DNA of 64,000 nucleotides from Butyrivibrio sp. M55 (lineage in GTDB: Bacteria > Bacillota > Clostridia > Lachnospirales > Lachnospiraceae). The notes beneath the pieces were generated by a model that ran no database searches, was not told the origin of the DNA, and saw only the letters and a program-made list of their open reading frames with translations. The first letter of the stretch is position 1; every line of letters starts with the position of its first letter. The stretch covers positions 296,049 to 360,048 of the forward strand of contig NZ_FPCD01000003.1 of NCBI RefSeq assembly GCF_900116865.1. The letters are read 5' to 3'. This document shows, piece after piece, positions 53,024 to 61,433 of this stretch. The translations under genes and the position numbers were made by a program.

Positions 53024-54481
53024 ATGTTGTTTCTTTATTTGATATTCCCGGTGGGGATATTTGTCTTGTGGATCTTGGCGCGAGGAGAGGTACTTCCTTC
53101 TGATATGGAGGAAACAGGTATTAGTCGTGAGTTCCTGAAAATTGCGCTCTTTGTTTTCAAAAGATTACCGATAAGAGACAGGTTTTCTTTTGGTGAAAAG
53201 GTCAGAAGTTATCTGAGAACTCTTGGTAACAGAAAAAATGTTGAAAAGGCTGAAACTGAATATTATATCCGAAAGATTTCAATCGTACTTATCATGGCGG
53301 TTGCGGGAAGTTTTCTTTCTGCGCTCATGTACCTTAGTACCATGATGGGAACCGGGGTGTACAAGACTCAGGAGCTTAAAAGAAATAACGGCGGCGACGG
53401 AGAGTACGAGGCAGAGCTTATTGCGAGTGATGAAGACGGAAAGGAAATAGGTGAGGCGAAGATTCTTGTCGGAGAGCGGCTTTATACGGAAAGCGAAGCG
53501 GACAAAATGTTTGAAGAAGCTTCGGAAATTCTGCAGAAGACTGTTCTTGGTGACAATGATTCTTTTGATCATGTGACTGAAGATATTAAGCTTGTAGAAA
53601 GACTTGAAGGGTATCCGTTTATTATCGACTGGCACATTGATGACTACGAAGTGATTCATTATGACGGAAGGCTTGAAGATGAGAATATTCCCGAAGGGGG
53701 AGCTGTGGTAAATCTTATCGCGGAGTTTAAATACAACGGCAGAATTTGGGAACTGCAGCTGCCTGCGAGGCTTTTTAAGAAAGAGATTACGCCAAAGGAG
53801 AAGATCAATTCTGAACTTAGAGATCTTTTGAAAAAAGCGGAAGAAGGTTCCGCAAACAAAGAAAGCGTTGAGCTTCCGAAAAGCTACAACGATGATGTCA
53901 TAATCTGGAAGGAAAAAGTAGAAGACAACAGCCTTCTGATACTTGTCATAACGCTGATAGGCGGCGCCGCTTCATACATTCTTAAGGATAAAGAGTTAAA
54001 GAAGGGCATAGAAAACAGAGCTTTTCAGATGCTTAATGATTATCCGCAGCTGGTATCGCAACTTGTTCTCTATCTTGGCGCAGGTATGACGATGAGAAAT
54101 ATCTTCGAAAAACTTGCGCAGGATTATCTCAGAAAAAGTAAAAGCAGCGGTAAGAAGCAATATGTTTACGAAGAGATTGTTGTTGCGGTAAGAGAGCTCT
54201 CAAGCGGTGTTTCTGAGGCGACTGTATATGAAAATTTTGGAATAAGATGTCAGAGCAGGCAGTACACGAGGCTTGCCACGCTTCTTTCGCAGAACCTCAG
54301 AAAAGGAAACAGTGAGATGCTCAAGATTTTGCAGGAAGAATCGCAAAAAGCGTTTGAAGAAAAGATGGACAGAGTAAGGAAACTTGGAGAAGAAGCGGGA
54401 ACAAAACTTTTGCTTCCGATGATAATGATGCTGGTCATTGTAATGGTGATCATTATGATACCCGCATATCTTTCTTTTTAA
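53024..54481 (+). CDS. tadC: TadC-like pilus protein with a large inserted domain
   Basis: A 485-residue protein. The C-terminal part (about 300-485) is a T2SSF-type domain with helices at 301-317 and about 462-484 (LLLPMIMMLVIVMVIIMIPAY). Before it, one helix at the N-terminus (1-18), one at about 87-110, and between 113 and 300 an acidic, beta-rich insertion of about 190 residues, predicted outside. Ordinary TadC proteins are about 290-310 residues, so the insertion roughly doubles the outer part. Its repeats of strands (YEAELIASDEDGKEIGEAKI) look like a beta-sandwich. The insert is common sense for a cell-surface-exposed sensor or pilus contact, but the role is unknown. Confidence 0.8.
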   Translation: MLFLYLIFPVGIFVLWILARGEVLPSDMEETGISREFLKIALFVFKRLPIRDRFSFGEKVRSYLRTLGNRKNVEKAETEYYIRKISIVLIMAVAGSFLSALMYLSTMMGTGVYKTQELKRNNGGDGEYEAELIASDEDGKEIGEAKILVGERLYTESEADKMFEEASEILQKTVLGDNDSFDHVTEDIKLVERLEGYPFIIDWHIDDYEVIHYDGRLEDENIPEGGAVVNLIAEFKYNGRIWELQLPARLFKKEITPKEKINSELRDLLKKAEEGSANKESVELPKSYNDDVIIWKEKVEDNSLLILVITLIGGAASYILKDKELKKGIENRAFQMLNDYPQLVSQLVLYLGAGMTMRNIFEKLAQDYLRKSKSSGKKQYVYEEIVVAVRELSSGVSEATVYENFGIRCQSRQYTRLATLLSQNLRKGNSEMLKILQEESQKAFEEKMDRVRKLGEEAGTKLLLPMIMMLVIVMVIIMIPAYLSF

Positions 54482-54514
54482 AAAATATATTTAGTAAAAA
54501 ACGGAGGAGAAAAA

Positions 54515-54733
54515 ATGAATTATTTAATGATAGGTGCAAACAAGATCAAGAATAAGATAAAGGAGGGAATCTGCAAGTTCTGGAGTGATGAGTCGGGAAT
54601 GGGAACGGTTGAAGTAATTCTTATCATCGTAGTTCTTATCGGACTTGTAATTGTGTTTAAGCAGCAGATTGCCGGAATCGTAGAAGATATTTTTAAGGCA
54701 ATAAGGGAAGATACACGTGTTATTACGAACTAA
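54515..54733 (+). CDS. Flp-type (type IVb) prepilin
   Basis: A 72-residue prepilin. Gly28 in DESGMGTVE precedes the cleavage site, Glu at +5 and a hydrophobic helix (33-50), as in the Flp1 family. The mature pilin would be 44 residues. It is the structural subunit of the Tad pilus. Ribosome site GGAGGAG before ATG 54515. Its end overlaps the next gene. Confidence 0.92.
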   Translation: MNYLMIGANKIKNKIKEGICKFWSDESGMGTVEVILIIVVLIGLVIVFKQQIAGIVEDIFKAIREDTRVITN

Positions 54734-56153
54734 AGGATATTTGACAGTTTTTTTATCCCTTACGATAACGATGATCATGTCTCTTATTCTGGCTCTATAC
54801 AGCGGAGCCAGGATTGGGGCTGTGAAGATGAAGACTGAATGTGTGGCGGATATAGCCATGAATTCTGTCCTTGCTGAGTATAGCAGAGAGCTGTATCGGC
54901 AGTATGGGCTTCTTATGGTTGATACTTCGTACGGAACGGGTAGCCATTCAATAACAAATACTGAAGAGCATTTACGAAAATATGCGCAGAAAAATTTTGA
55001 ACCGAGCACGGTCGGAAGGCTGACGGGAACAAGCACGATGATGCGGGCGTTTTGCAAAGATGCGAGGATTACCGGGAGTTCTTTTGCGACTGATAATGAC
55101 GGAGCGGTTCTTAACAGGCAGATTCTTGCGTACATGTCGGCTGAACCTGCAGAGGGGATGCTGACGGATGTAGATGACAATATCGGTAAGCTTAAGGGTG
55201 CGGGATTTGATACGACTGATGTAGATGAGATGGCGCGTGAAAATCAGGAGGAAATTGACAGTTTGGAGCTTCCGACAAAAATAAACGAGGACGGTGAGGA
55301 AGAGGAAGTCAGCTTGGGAAATCCTGCGGATGCCGTTAATTCTCAGAGGGGAATAGGTGTATTGTCTCTTGCGGCCGGTGGTATAGACATATCGAGAGCT
55401 GCGGTGGATCTTTCGAATTATGCATCGAACCGAACTATGAATAAAGGTACCGGGCTCAGGGACTATGAGGAAATATCCGCTTCGGAGAAACTTCTTATAG
55501 ATGAGTATCTTTGTGAAAAGTGTGGAAGATACGGCGGAGAACTGGAAAAATCGCTTCTTAAGTATCAGCTTGAGTATCTTATTTTTGGACAAAACAGCGA
55601 TTACAGAAATCTTGAAAAGATGGCGCAGACACTATTTTTCTGGAGGCAAGCGTCGAATTGGATGTATATGCTTGGATGTTCTTCCAAACAAAGTAAGGCG
55701 GATGCGGTTGCAAGTGCACTTACTGCGGTTCTTATGGCGCCTGAGTTTAAGGATCCGGTCAAATGGTCCATCATTTTTGCTTGGGTTTTTGCGGAGAGTG
55801 TATCGGATGTGAATATTCTTCTTGAAGGAGGGAGAGTTCCTCTTTTTAAGAGTGATTCAACATGGCAACTGGGGCTTGGAGAGATGCTTCTTTTCAGAGG
55901 AAATCTTGGGAGAAAAGATTGCGGAGAAGGTCTTTATTACAAGGATTATCTTAGGATGAAACTTGGAATGACGGATTTAAAAGATAAGACGAAGAGGCTT
56001 ATGGACATTATCGAGATGGATGTTCGAAGAACTGCCGGGAACGGAGAGTTTATGATCGATCATTGCCTTGATACTTTTTGTGGCGAGCTTACAGTCGGGA
56101 CAGGTTTTGGTTATGAGGTGAAGATAGAGAGGGTGTACGGATATGAAGAGTAG
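54717..56153 (+). CDS. DUF5702 pilus-operon protein
   Basis: A 478-residue protein with one N-terminal membrane helix (about 8-30, GYLTVFLSLTITMIMSLILAL) and a large soluble outer domain. The N-terminus resembles TadE/TadG-type pseudopilins without the classic prepilin Glu. DUF5702 proteins are regularly found in Lachnospiraceae Tad operons. GTG 54717 overlaps the pilin gene by 17 bases and follows AGGGAAG. The role is unknown; minor pilin or pilus-tip protein is likely. Confidence 0.82.
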   Translation: MLLRTKGYLTVFLSLTITMIMSLILALYSGARIGAVKMKTECVADIAMNSVLAEYSRELYRQYGLLMVDTSYGTGSHSITNTEEHLRKYAQKNFEPSTVGRLTGTSTMMRAFCKDARITGSSFATDNDGAVLNRQILAYMSAEPAEGMLTDVDDNIGKLKGAGFDTTDVDEMARENQEEIDSLELPTKINEDGEEEEVSLGNPADAVNSQRGIGVLSLAAGGIDISRAAVDLSNYASNRTMNKGTGLRDYEEISASEKLLIDEYLCEKCGRYGGELEKSLLKYQLEYLIFGQNSDYRNLEKMAQTLFFWRQASNWMYMLGCSSKQSKADAVASALTAVLMAPEFKDPVKWSIIFAWVFAESVSDVNILLEGGRVPLFKSDSTWQLGLGEMLLFRGNLGRKDCGEGLYYKDYLRMKLGMTDLKDKTKRLMDIIEMDVRRTAGNGEFMIDHCLDTFCGELTVGTGFGYEVKIERVYGYEE

Positions 56154-57045
56154 TCGGGAGGCAGATAAAGGCACTTCTTTAATATTTGATAATTCCAAAA
56201 ATATAAAAATAAAAAAAGCTTTTTTCCGGGCGGTCAGAAAGAGAAAAGGAGTGTCTTTACCTGCGTCCATGACGGTAGAAGCTTCACTTGTACTTCCTCT
56301 TTTTATTTTCTTTTTTGCCAATCTCATGGTGATGTTCAATGTTATAAAAGTTCAGTCAGATCTTGAAGCGGCGCTCCATCAAGTGGGAAATGAAATCGCA
56401 CTTAGGGCGTTTGATATTTCTTTTGCTGAAGATGCAGTAGTGATTGAAAGTGGCATGGATGTTGCCAAAGGAGTTGTTTCAGTGGCTTATGCATCGTCTA
56501 AGGTGCGGGAATATCTTGGGAGCGGTATTGATAAAAGCTGCATAGTCGGTGGGCTTGGCGGATTGGGCTACATGAGGTCTGATGTGACAGGCGGCGATAT
56601 TATCGACATTGTTGTTAACTACAAGGTTAGGCCCTTGGTTTCGATTGCGGGTTTTACTAAGTTTCCTGTGGAAGGAAGATATTATGCCCACGCATGGACG
56701 GGATATGACATTATCGGATCAGGAGGAGACGGAGCCTGCGAGGAAGAGATGGTATATGTCACAGAGCACGGCGAAGTCTATCACAGGAATATAAGTTGCA
56801 GGCATCTAAAGCTGAGCGTTAAGAGTACGAGTTTGTCGGGAATAGATAAACTCAGGAATAATGACAGAGCTAAATATTATCCGTGTGAGTACTGTGCCGG
56901 GAAAATTACGGCAGGAGATGTGTTTATAACTGATTACGGAAACAGATATCACGGAAGAGTTGATTGCGCAGGACTAAAAAGGAAGATCTACACCATTCCA
57001 ATCTCGGAAGTTGGTGCAAGGCGTCCATGCAGTGACTGCGGATAG
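56143..57045 (+). CDS. TadE-like protein with duplicated Cys/His motif
   Basis: A 300-residue protein. The TadE-type N-terminal helix (MTVEASLVLPLFIFFF, about 43-60) has the conserved Glu. A middle outer domain (about 65-195) follows. The last 95 residues have two copies of a motif of the form V(Y/F)(V/I)T-x-x-G-x-x-YH-x-x-x-x-C-x-x-L and PCxxC (Cys and His at YHRNISCRHL, YPCEYC, YHGRVDCAGL, RPCSDC), which could bind two zinc ions. A zinc-like tail on a pilus protein is unusual. The start overlaps the previous gene by 11 bases. Confidence 0.78.
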   Translation: MKSSREADKGTSLIFDNSKNIKIKKAFFRAVRKRKGVSLPASMTVEASLVLPLFIFFFANLMVMFNVIKVQSDLEAALHQVGNEIALRAFDISFAEDAVVIESGMDVAKGVVSVAYASSKVREYLGSGIDKSCIVGGLGGLGYMRSDVTGGDIIDIVVNYKVRPLVSIAGFTKFPVEGRYYAHAWTGYDIIGSGGDGACEEEMVYVTEHGEVYHRNISCRHLKLSVKSTSLSGIDKLRNNDRAKYYPCEYCAGKITAGDVFITDYGNRYHGRVDCAGLKRKIYTIPISEVGARRPCSDCG

Positions 57046-57054
57046 AGGTAAATT

Positions 57055-57486
57055 ATGATTATTCAGATAGTAGCATTGATCGTTCTTTTTGTAATAGCGG
57101 TCGAAGACATAAAAAGTATGAATATTTCTTCATGGAAGATATGGATATTGGCAGCGCTTTCTGTTGGGAGTGCTGTATTTGAGGTTGCAATGGGCTCGTA
57201 TGACATTGAGAGTGCAGCGGTAGCTCTTTTGCCAGGAGTTGTGCTCATTGTGCTTTATTATGTGACCGGAAAGCAGATAGGACTCGGTGACGGAATGGTA
57301 ACCTTGTGTATGGGACCGGCGTTTGGAATTGAAAGAGTCACGCTTGGGATAACGGTCGCGTTTTTTGTGAGCGGTTTGTTTTCGCTTGTGATAATCGCAG
57401 CATTAAGGGAAAAGAGAAAGAAGAGTTATCCTTTTATTCCTTTTATTACTGCGGGAATGGTGGTGGCAACAATTGCGCAAATATAA
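57055..57486 (+). CDS. Prepilin peptidase, second copy
   Basis: A 143-residue A24 peptidase-like membrane protein. Catalytic Asp residues are in AVEDIKSMNISS (near 17) and GLGDGMVTL (the GxGD motif). It is clearly distinct from the copy at 49648 (different loops and motif context), so the operon has two peptidases. They may process different prepilins, for example Flp and the TadE-like proteins. Ribosome site AGAGG before ATG 57055. Confidence 0.85.
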   Translation: MIIQIVALIVLFVIAVEDIKSMNISSWKIWILAALSVGSAVFEVAMGSYDIESAAVALLPGVVLIVLYYVTGKQIGLGDGMVTLCMGPAFGIERVTLGITVAFFVSGLFSLVIIAALREKRKKSYPFIPFITAGMVVATIAQI

Positions 57487-57931
57487 AGGATATATGACGG
57501 TTGAGGCAACGCTTGTGGTTCCAATGGCTGTCTGCGTTATAACACTTCTTATTTTGTTTTCATATTATCTTTACGGAAGGTGCATTCTTTCGCAGGACTG
57601 TTATGTCCTTGCGTTTAGGGCGAGTATTGATGCCGACAGATACGGAAATAATCCGGAAAGTACGGTATTTGCAAAAAGAGACAGAGTTCTTGGAAAGAAA
57701 TATTTTGGAAGTACGAAGCCTGTCATACATGTAGAAAGCAGAGCTTCCGGAAAGGAAATAAAGGTCGAAGCAAGTGCAAGGATAAGAGCCGGAGCAATGG
57801 GAAATTATTTTTTGAAACCAAGATCCGGATGGGAATTTAAAGCGGGGCAAAAGGCGAAGTGCCTCGGACAGGTGAAACATATACGCAAGATGACAAGGCT
57901 TAAAGATATCGGACAAAGAGTATTTGATTAA
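57473..57931 (+). CDS. TadE-like pseudopilin
   Basis: A 152-residue protein with the TadE N-terminus GYMTVEATLVVPMAVCVITLL (Glu near residue 11) and a basic, soluble outer part. TadE/TadF-type pseudopilins are processed by the prepilin peptidase and take part in pilus assembly. The TTG 57473 start overlaps the previous gene by 14 bases; a later in-frame ATG (57494) would cut off the conserved N-terminal Lys-Tyr segment, so TTG is preferred. Confidence 0.75.
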   Translation: MRKYKGYMTVEATLVVPMAVCVITLLILFSYYLYGRCILSQDCYVLAFRASIDADRYGNNPESTVFAKRDRVLGKKYFGSTKPVIHVESRASGKEIKVEASARIRAGAMGNYFLKPRSGWEFKAGQKAKCLGQVKHIRKMTRLKDIGQRVFD

Positions 57932-57934
57932 AGG

Positions 57935-59275
57935 ATGGAAACTAAAGTGGAATACAAATATTACAGAGATTTAAAGCACAGTTATATTATCGCTTTCTGC
58001 AATGAGGTGAGTGAGGAAGAACTTGGCGGATACAAGCTAAAGATAGCGGAGAACGGAAGGATCAAAAAGCTTCTTCCTGTTAGTCTCAGAAAGATCGATC
58101 TTGAGCAGCTTCTATATTATGAAGTAAGTTCAATGGTTAGTATGGAAGACAGGTTTTCTTCCAAGGGAATGAGTGCGGATGATCTTAAATGTTTTTTGCG
58201 TGAGCTGAAAGAAATGCTTGAAGGGCTTTCCGAGTATCTGCTCGGAGAGGAAGGGGTTCTTTTTGCACCGGAAAACATATATGTGAATATATCGTCGGGA
58301 GAATACAGATTTATGTATTATCCGTTTGAGGGAGAGAAGAAGACTTTTGCCGAGTTTACGGAGAAGCTGCTGGATCTGATAGATCACGATGATGAGGAGG
58401 CTATAGAAATATCTTATAACCTGTGTGAGCTTTCTAAGGAAGATGGAATACTTCTTCCGCAGCTTGTAGATGAAGCGCTTAAAGAGGAGCCTGTTCAGGA
58501 GGAAGAAACGCAGAGAAGTGAACTGAGCTTTGATGAGCCTGATGAGTTTGAGTATGAAGATGACGACGAGGAAGACGAAGTGTATGTGGAAAAGAAAAGT
58601 CGTGGTCTCGGAACGCGGAGCAAATTTATCTTTGCATTCTTATTTGCAGGGCTTGTTGCAGCTATCATGTACGTAAGGATGAACTTTGTGCTTTCTGAAG
58701 TGGAAAATCTTTTGTCGGTCGGAGTTATTTTGGCCTCTGTGGGGACGGGGGTAGTGGCTCTTTTTACAGGTATCAGAGATCTGAAAAAATCAGGACGTAA
58801 AATATATGAAGAAAGAGATTCGTGGGAAGATGATGAAGACGAAGATGATTATTACGATGCTCCTTCATATAGAGATTACAGCGCGTCATATAAAGCGCCT
58901 ATCAAAATAACTTCTTCGGAAAAAGAATCTGTGAGCGCGTGTGCAGCTGAAGAAACAACGCTTCTTGCCGAAGAGGATTCGGGCGAGATGACGCTGTACA
59001 GCAGAAATGCGGATAAGACGTTCAGGATTCCGCTTGATAAGCTTCCAATCACGATAGGAAAACTGGAAGGCTATGTAGATACAGTTATTAAAGATATGAG
59101 CATCTCAAGAATCCACTGCAGATTCAGCAGAGATGGTGAAAAGATTGTTGTTTCCGATCTCGGATCGACGAATGGTACATACAAGAACGGTTTGAGGCTC
59201 GGACCGAAGGTGAAAGTGCCTATTGAAGAGGGTGATGAAATAAAGATAGGTCGAATTTGCTTTGACTTACGATAA
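57935..59275 (+). CDS. DUF6382 / FHA-domain protein
   Basis: A 446-residue protein: DUF6382 domain (about 1-165), a very acidic linker (about 180-225), two membrane helices (about 228-247 and 255-280), another acidic Ser-rich stretch, and a C-terminal FHA domain (about 360-446) with MSISRIHCRF and DLGSTNGTYKNG, which binds phosphothreonine. The FHA domain is probably in the cytoplasm. The start is uncertain: ATG 57935 has AAAGG directly before it; GTG 57947 is better spaced. It closes the Tad operon and could link pilus assembly to Ser/Thr phosphorylation. No Ser/Thr kinase is in the window. Confidence 0.82.
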   Translation: METKVEYKYYRDLKHSYIIAFCNEVSEEELGGYKLKIAENGRIKKLLPVSLRKIDLEQLLYYEVSSMVSMEDRFSSKGMSADDLKCFLRELKEMLEGLSEYLLGEEGVLFAPENIYVNISSGEYRFMYYPFEGEKKTFAEFTEKLLDLIDHDDEEAIEISYNLCELSKEDGILLPQLVDEALKEEPVQEEETQRSELSFDEPDEFEYEDDDEEDEVYVEKKSRGLGTRSKFIFAFLFAGLVAAIMYVRMNFVLSEVENLLSVGVILASVGTGVVALFTGIRDLKKSGRKIYEERDSWEDDEDEDDYYDAPSYRDYSASYKAPIKITSSEKESVSACAAEETTLLAEEDSGEMTLYSRNADKTFRIPLDKLPITIGKLEGYVDTVIKDMSISRIHCRFSRDGEKIVVSDLGSTNGTYKNGLRLGPKVKVPIEEGDEIKIGRICFDLR

Positions 59276-59289
59276 CTCTGAAAAATATA

Positions 59290-59298
59290 TGTTATAAT
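59290..59298 (+). promoter_or_regulatory. Extended -10 promoter for the flavodoxin-SCP2 gene
   Basis: TGT and a perfect TATAAT (59293-59298). Transcription starts near 59305; a GGAGGGG ribosome site lies at 59313-59319. Confidence 0.6.
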
Positions 59299-59324
59299 AC
59301 CCTTAACCGGTTGGAGGGGTTCTA

Positions 59325-60335
59325 ATGAAGATAAATATCTATTACGGTGGAAGGGGAATTATCGACGATCCCACTTTGTATGTTATTTCTCAGATTACAA
59401 CAGTATTGCAGGAGCTTAATGTAAAGGTTCAGCAATATAATTTATATGAGCAGAAGAACGGAATCACTGCGCTTCCGAATACGCTTAAGGATGCGGACGG
59501 AATTATCTTGGCGTCTACGGTTGAGTGGTTCGGAGTTGGCGGCTATATGATGCAGTTCCTTGATGCGTGCTGGTTATACGGTGACAAGGAAAAGATTAAG
59601 AGTATCTACATGGCGCCTGTTGTGATGTCTACGACTCACGGAGAAAGAGAAGGAATGATGAGCCTTTCCGCTGCGTGGGAGATGCTCGGAGGACTTCCTT
59701 GCGAAGGAATCTGCGGATACATTGCAGATACCACAAAGCTCGAGAACAGTTCTGAGTATTCTAAGATTATAGATAAGAAGGCGGAGAATATTTACAGGAC
59801 GATCAATCAGAAGATGCCTGTTTTTCCCGCAAGTAATCGCGCGGTCATCAACAAGGTTGCCGTTGCAAACAGCATAGATCTTACACCTCAGGAATCGGAG
59901 CAGCTTTCTGAGTATGCATCCGATGACAGATTTGTAAAAAAACAGAAAGAAGATCTTCAGGAGCTTGCAAGCATATTTAGGGATAAGATGGGCCAAGATG
60001 AAACTACGGCCGGCAATTCCGAGGAGTATGCTAAGAAACTTCAGAGTACATTTAGGCCGGTAGCCGGTATAAATGCCGTGTTTAAAGTTCTTTTCACCGA
60101 TAATGCAAGGCTTAAGCCTGTGGTAATAAATGTTCAGAACAGCAGATGTACTTGTTCTGCGGGAGAAAGCGGAGAATGTGATGTTGTGATCACTACAGAG
60201 CAGAGAGTCTTTGAGGACATTCTTGACGGAAGAATTACATTCCAGAGGGCATTTATGGATGGAAGTATTAAAATGAAAGGTGATTTCAAGCTTCTCAGAA
60301 GTATGGATCAGCTTTTTGGACTTATGGAGGAATAA
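59325..60335 (+). CDS. Flavodoxin-fold / SCP2-like fusion protein
   Basis: A 336-residue protein. Residues 1-165 have a flavodoxin-like fold (NIYYGGRGII, then ADGIILASTVEWFGVGGYM and VVMSTTHGERE) of the FMN-reductase type. After a helical linker (about 170-235), residues 240-336 look like an SCP2-type lipid-binding domain (VVINVQNSRCTCSAGESGECDVVITTEQ, FQRAFMDGSIKMKGDF). The combination suggests flavin-dependent redox work on a hydrophobic molecule. Substrate unknown. It begins a group with rhomboid, HIT and fumarase genes. Confidence 0.75.
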   Translation: MKINIYYGGRGIIDDPTLYVISQITTVLQELNVKVQQYNLYEQKNGITALPNTLKDADGIILASTVEWFGVGGYMMQFLDACWLYGDKEKIKSIYMAPVVMSTTHGEREGMMSLSAAWEMLGGLPCEGICGYIADTTKLENSSEYSKIIDKKAENIYRTINQKMPVFPASNRAVINKVAVANSIDLTPQESEQLSEYASDDRFVKKQKEDLQELASIFRDKMGQDETTAGNSEEYAKKLQSTFRPVAGINAVFKVLFTDNARLKPVVINVQNSRCTCSAGESGECDVVITTEQRVFEDILDGRITFQRAFMDGSIKMKGDFKLLRSMDQLFGLMEE

Positions 60336-60344
60336 CCGAAAGTT

Positions 60345-61013
60345 ATGTCGGAAGGAATGTCTGAAGCTCAGGGCCAGATGAACCAGGAAGAGTTCTGGGA
60401 AGAGCAGAGAAAAATATATAAGACTGCGTATGTTACGATTGCGCTTGTAGTAGTAAATATTATTATGTACATATTATGCACGACCGATATCGGATACATT
60501 ATTTATGATAAAGGTGCTTTGATGCTGTCCGATATTGATTCAAACTGGGGGAAGTTTAGGACATTTACCTCAATGTTCCTTCATGCGGATATAAATCACC
60601 TGACCAGCAATATGTTTATGCTAGTGCTTTTGGGAGGCGTGATCGAGAATTATACAGGACACTTGTTTTATTTGTTTATGTATATGATGGCCGGATTATT
60701 CGGGAATTTTTTCTCCCTGGGATATGAACAGTTTTTTGGAATAGACAGAATATCTGTCGGCGCAAGCGGTGCTATCATGGGAAACGTAGGTTTTCTGGCA
60801 CTGTGGCTTATTTCCGGTGGTAAATCAAAAAGAAATATTGCGAATATGAAATTCAGGCTGATCGTTTTCGGATTGTACATTATTCAGTCGTGCTTTATAC
60901 AGCCGGGTGCCAATACTCAGGCACATTTGGGTGGCTTCCTTATGGGAGTTGTCCTCGGCGTCGTTAATATAATAATATTTAAGAACAACAAAAAAATGGA
61001 GGGTTTGGCATAA
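60345..61013 (+). CDS. Rhomboid intramembrane serine protease
   Basis: A 222-residue protein with six membrane helices. The catalytic Ser141 is in GASGAIMG and His194 in QAHLGGF; the loop with HADINHLTSNMF supplies the conserved His/Asn residues. It cuts membrane proteins within the bilayer. The start may be ATG 60345 or ATG 60357; the second has GGAAGGA upstream. The end shares one base with the next gene (TAATG). Confidence 0.93.
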   Translation: MSEGMSEAQGQMNQEEFWEEQRKIYKTAYVTIALVVVNIIMYILCTTDIGYIIYDKGALMLSDIDSNWGKFRTFTSMFLHADINHLTSNMFMLVLLGGVIENYTGHLFYLFMYMMAGLFGNFFSLGYEQFFGIDRISVGASGAIMGNVGFLALWLISGGKSKRNIANMKFRLIVFGLYIIQSCFIQPGANTQAHLGGFLMGVVLGVVNIIIFKNNKKMEGLA

Positions 61014-61417
61014 TGAGTGACTGCATCTTTTGCAAGATTGCTAACGGAGAGATTCCGTCAAATACTATTTATGAGAACGAGGACTTTAGAGTAATTCTTG
61101 ATAACGGTCCGGCAACAAAGGGACATGCGCTGGTACTTCCCAAAAAGCACTATGCAGATCTTTTTGAGATTCCCGATGATGTTCTTGCCAAGGCTGTTCA
61201 GACGGGAAAGGTTGTAGCTTCTATGTTAAAAGAGAAGCTTCACTGCGATGGGGTCAATCTTGTTCAGAATAACGGAGCGGCAGCAGGTCAGACTGTTATG
61301 CACTACCATTTACATGTAATCCCGAGATATGAGAACGACGGACAGCATATTTTGTGGAAGCCCACAAGTCCTTCAGCTGAAGAGCTTGTAGAGGTAAAGA
61401 ATACTATAATCGGTTAA
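61013..61417 (+). CDS. HIT-family nucleotide-binding protein
   Basis: A 134-residue protein with the histidine triad HYHLHVIPR near residue 97, the N-terminal CIFCKIANGEIP (possible zinc site) and length normal for Hint-type enzymes, which hydrolyse adenosine phosphoramidates or dinucleotides. ATG 61013 overlaps the stop of the rhomboid gene by one base. Confidence 0.95.
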   Translation: MSDCIFCKIANGEIPSNTIYENEDFRVILDNGPATKGHALVLPKKHYADLFEIPDDVLAKAVQTGKVVASMLKEKLHCDGVNLVQNNGAAAGQTVMHYHLHVIPRYENDGQHILWKPTSPSAEELVEVKNTIIG

Positions 61418-61433
61418 TACAAGGGGATATTTA

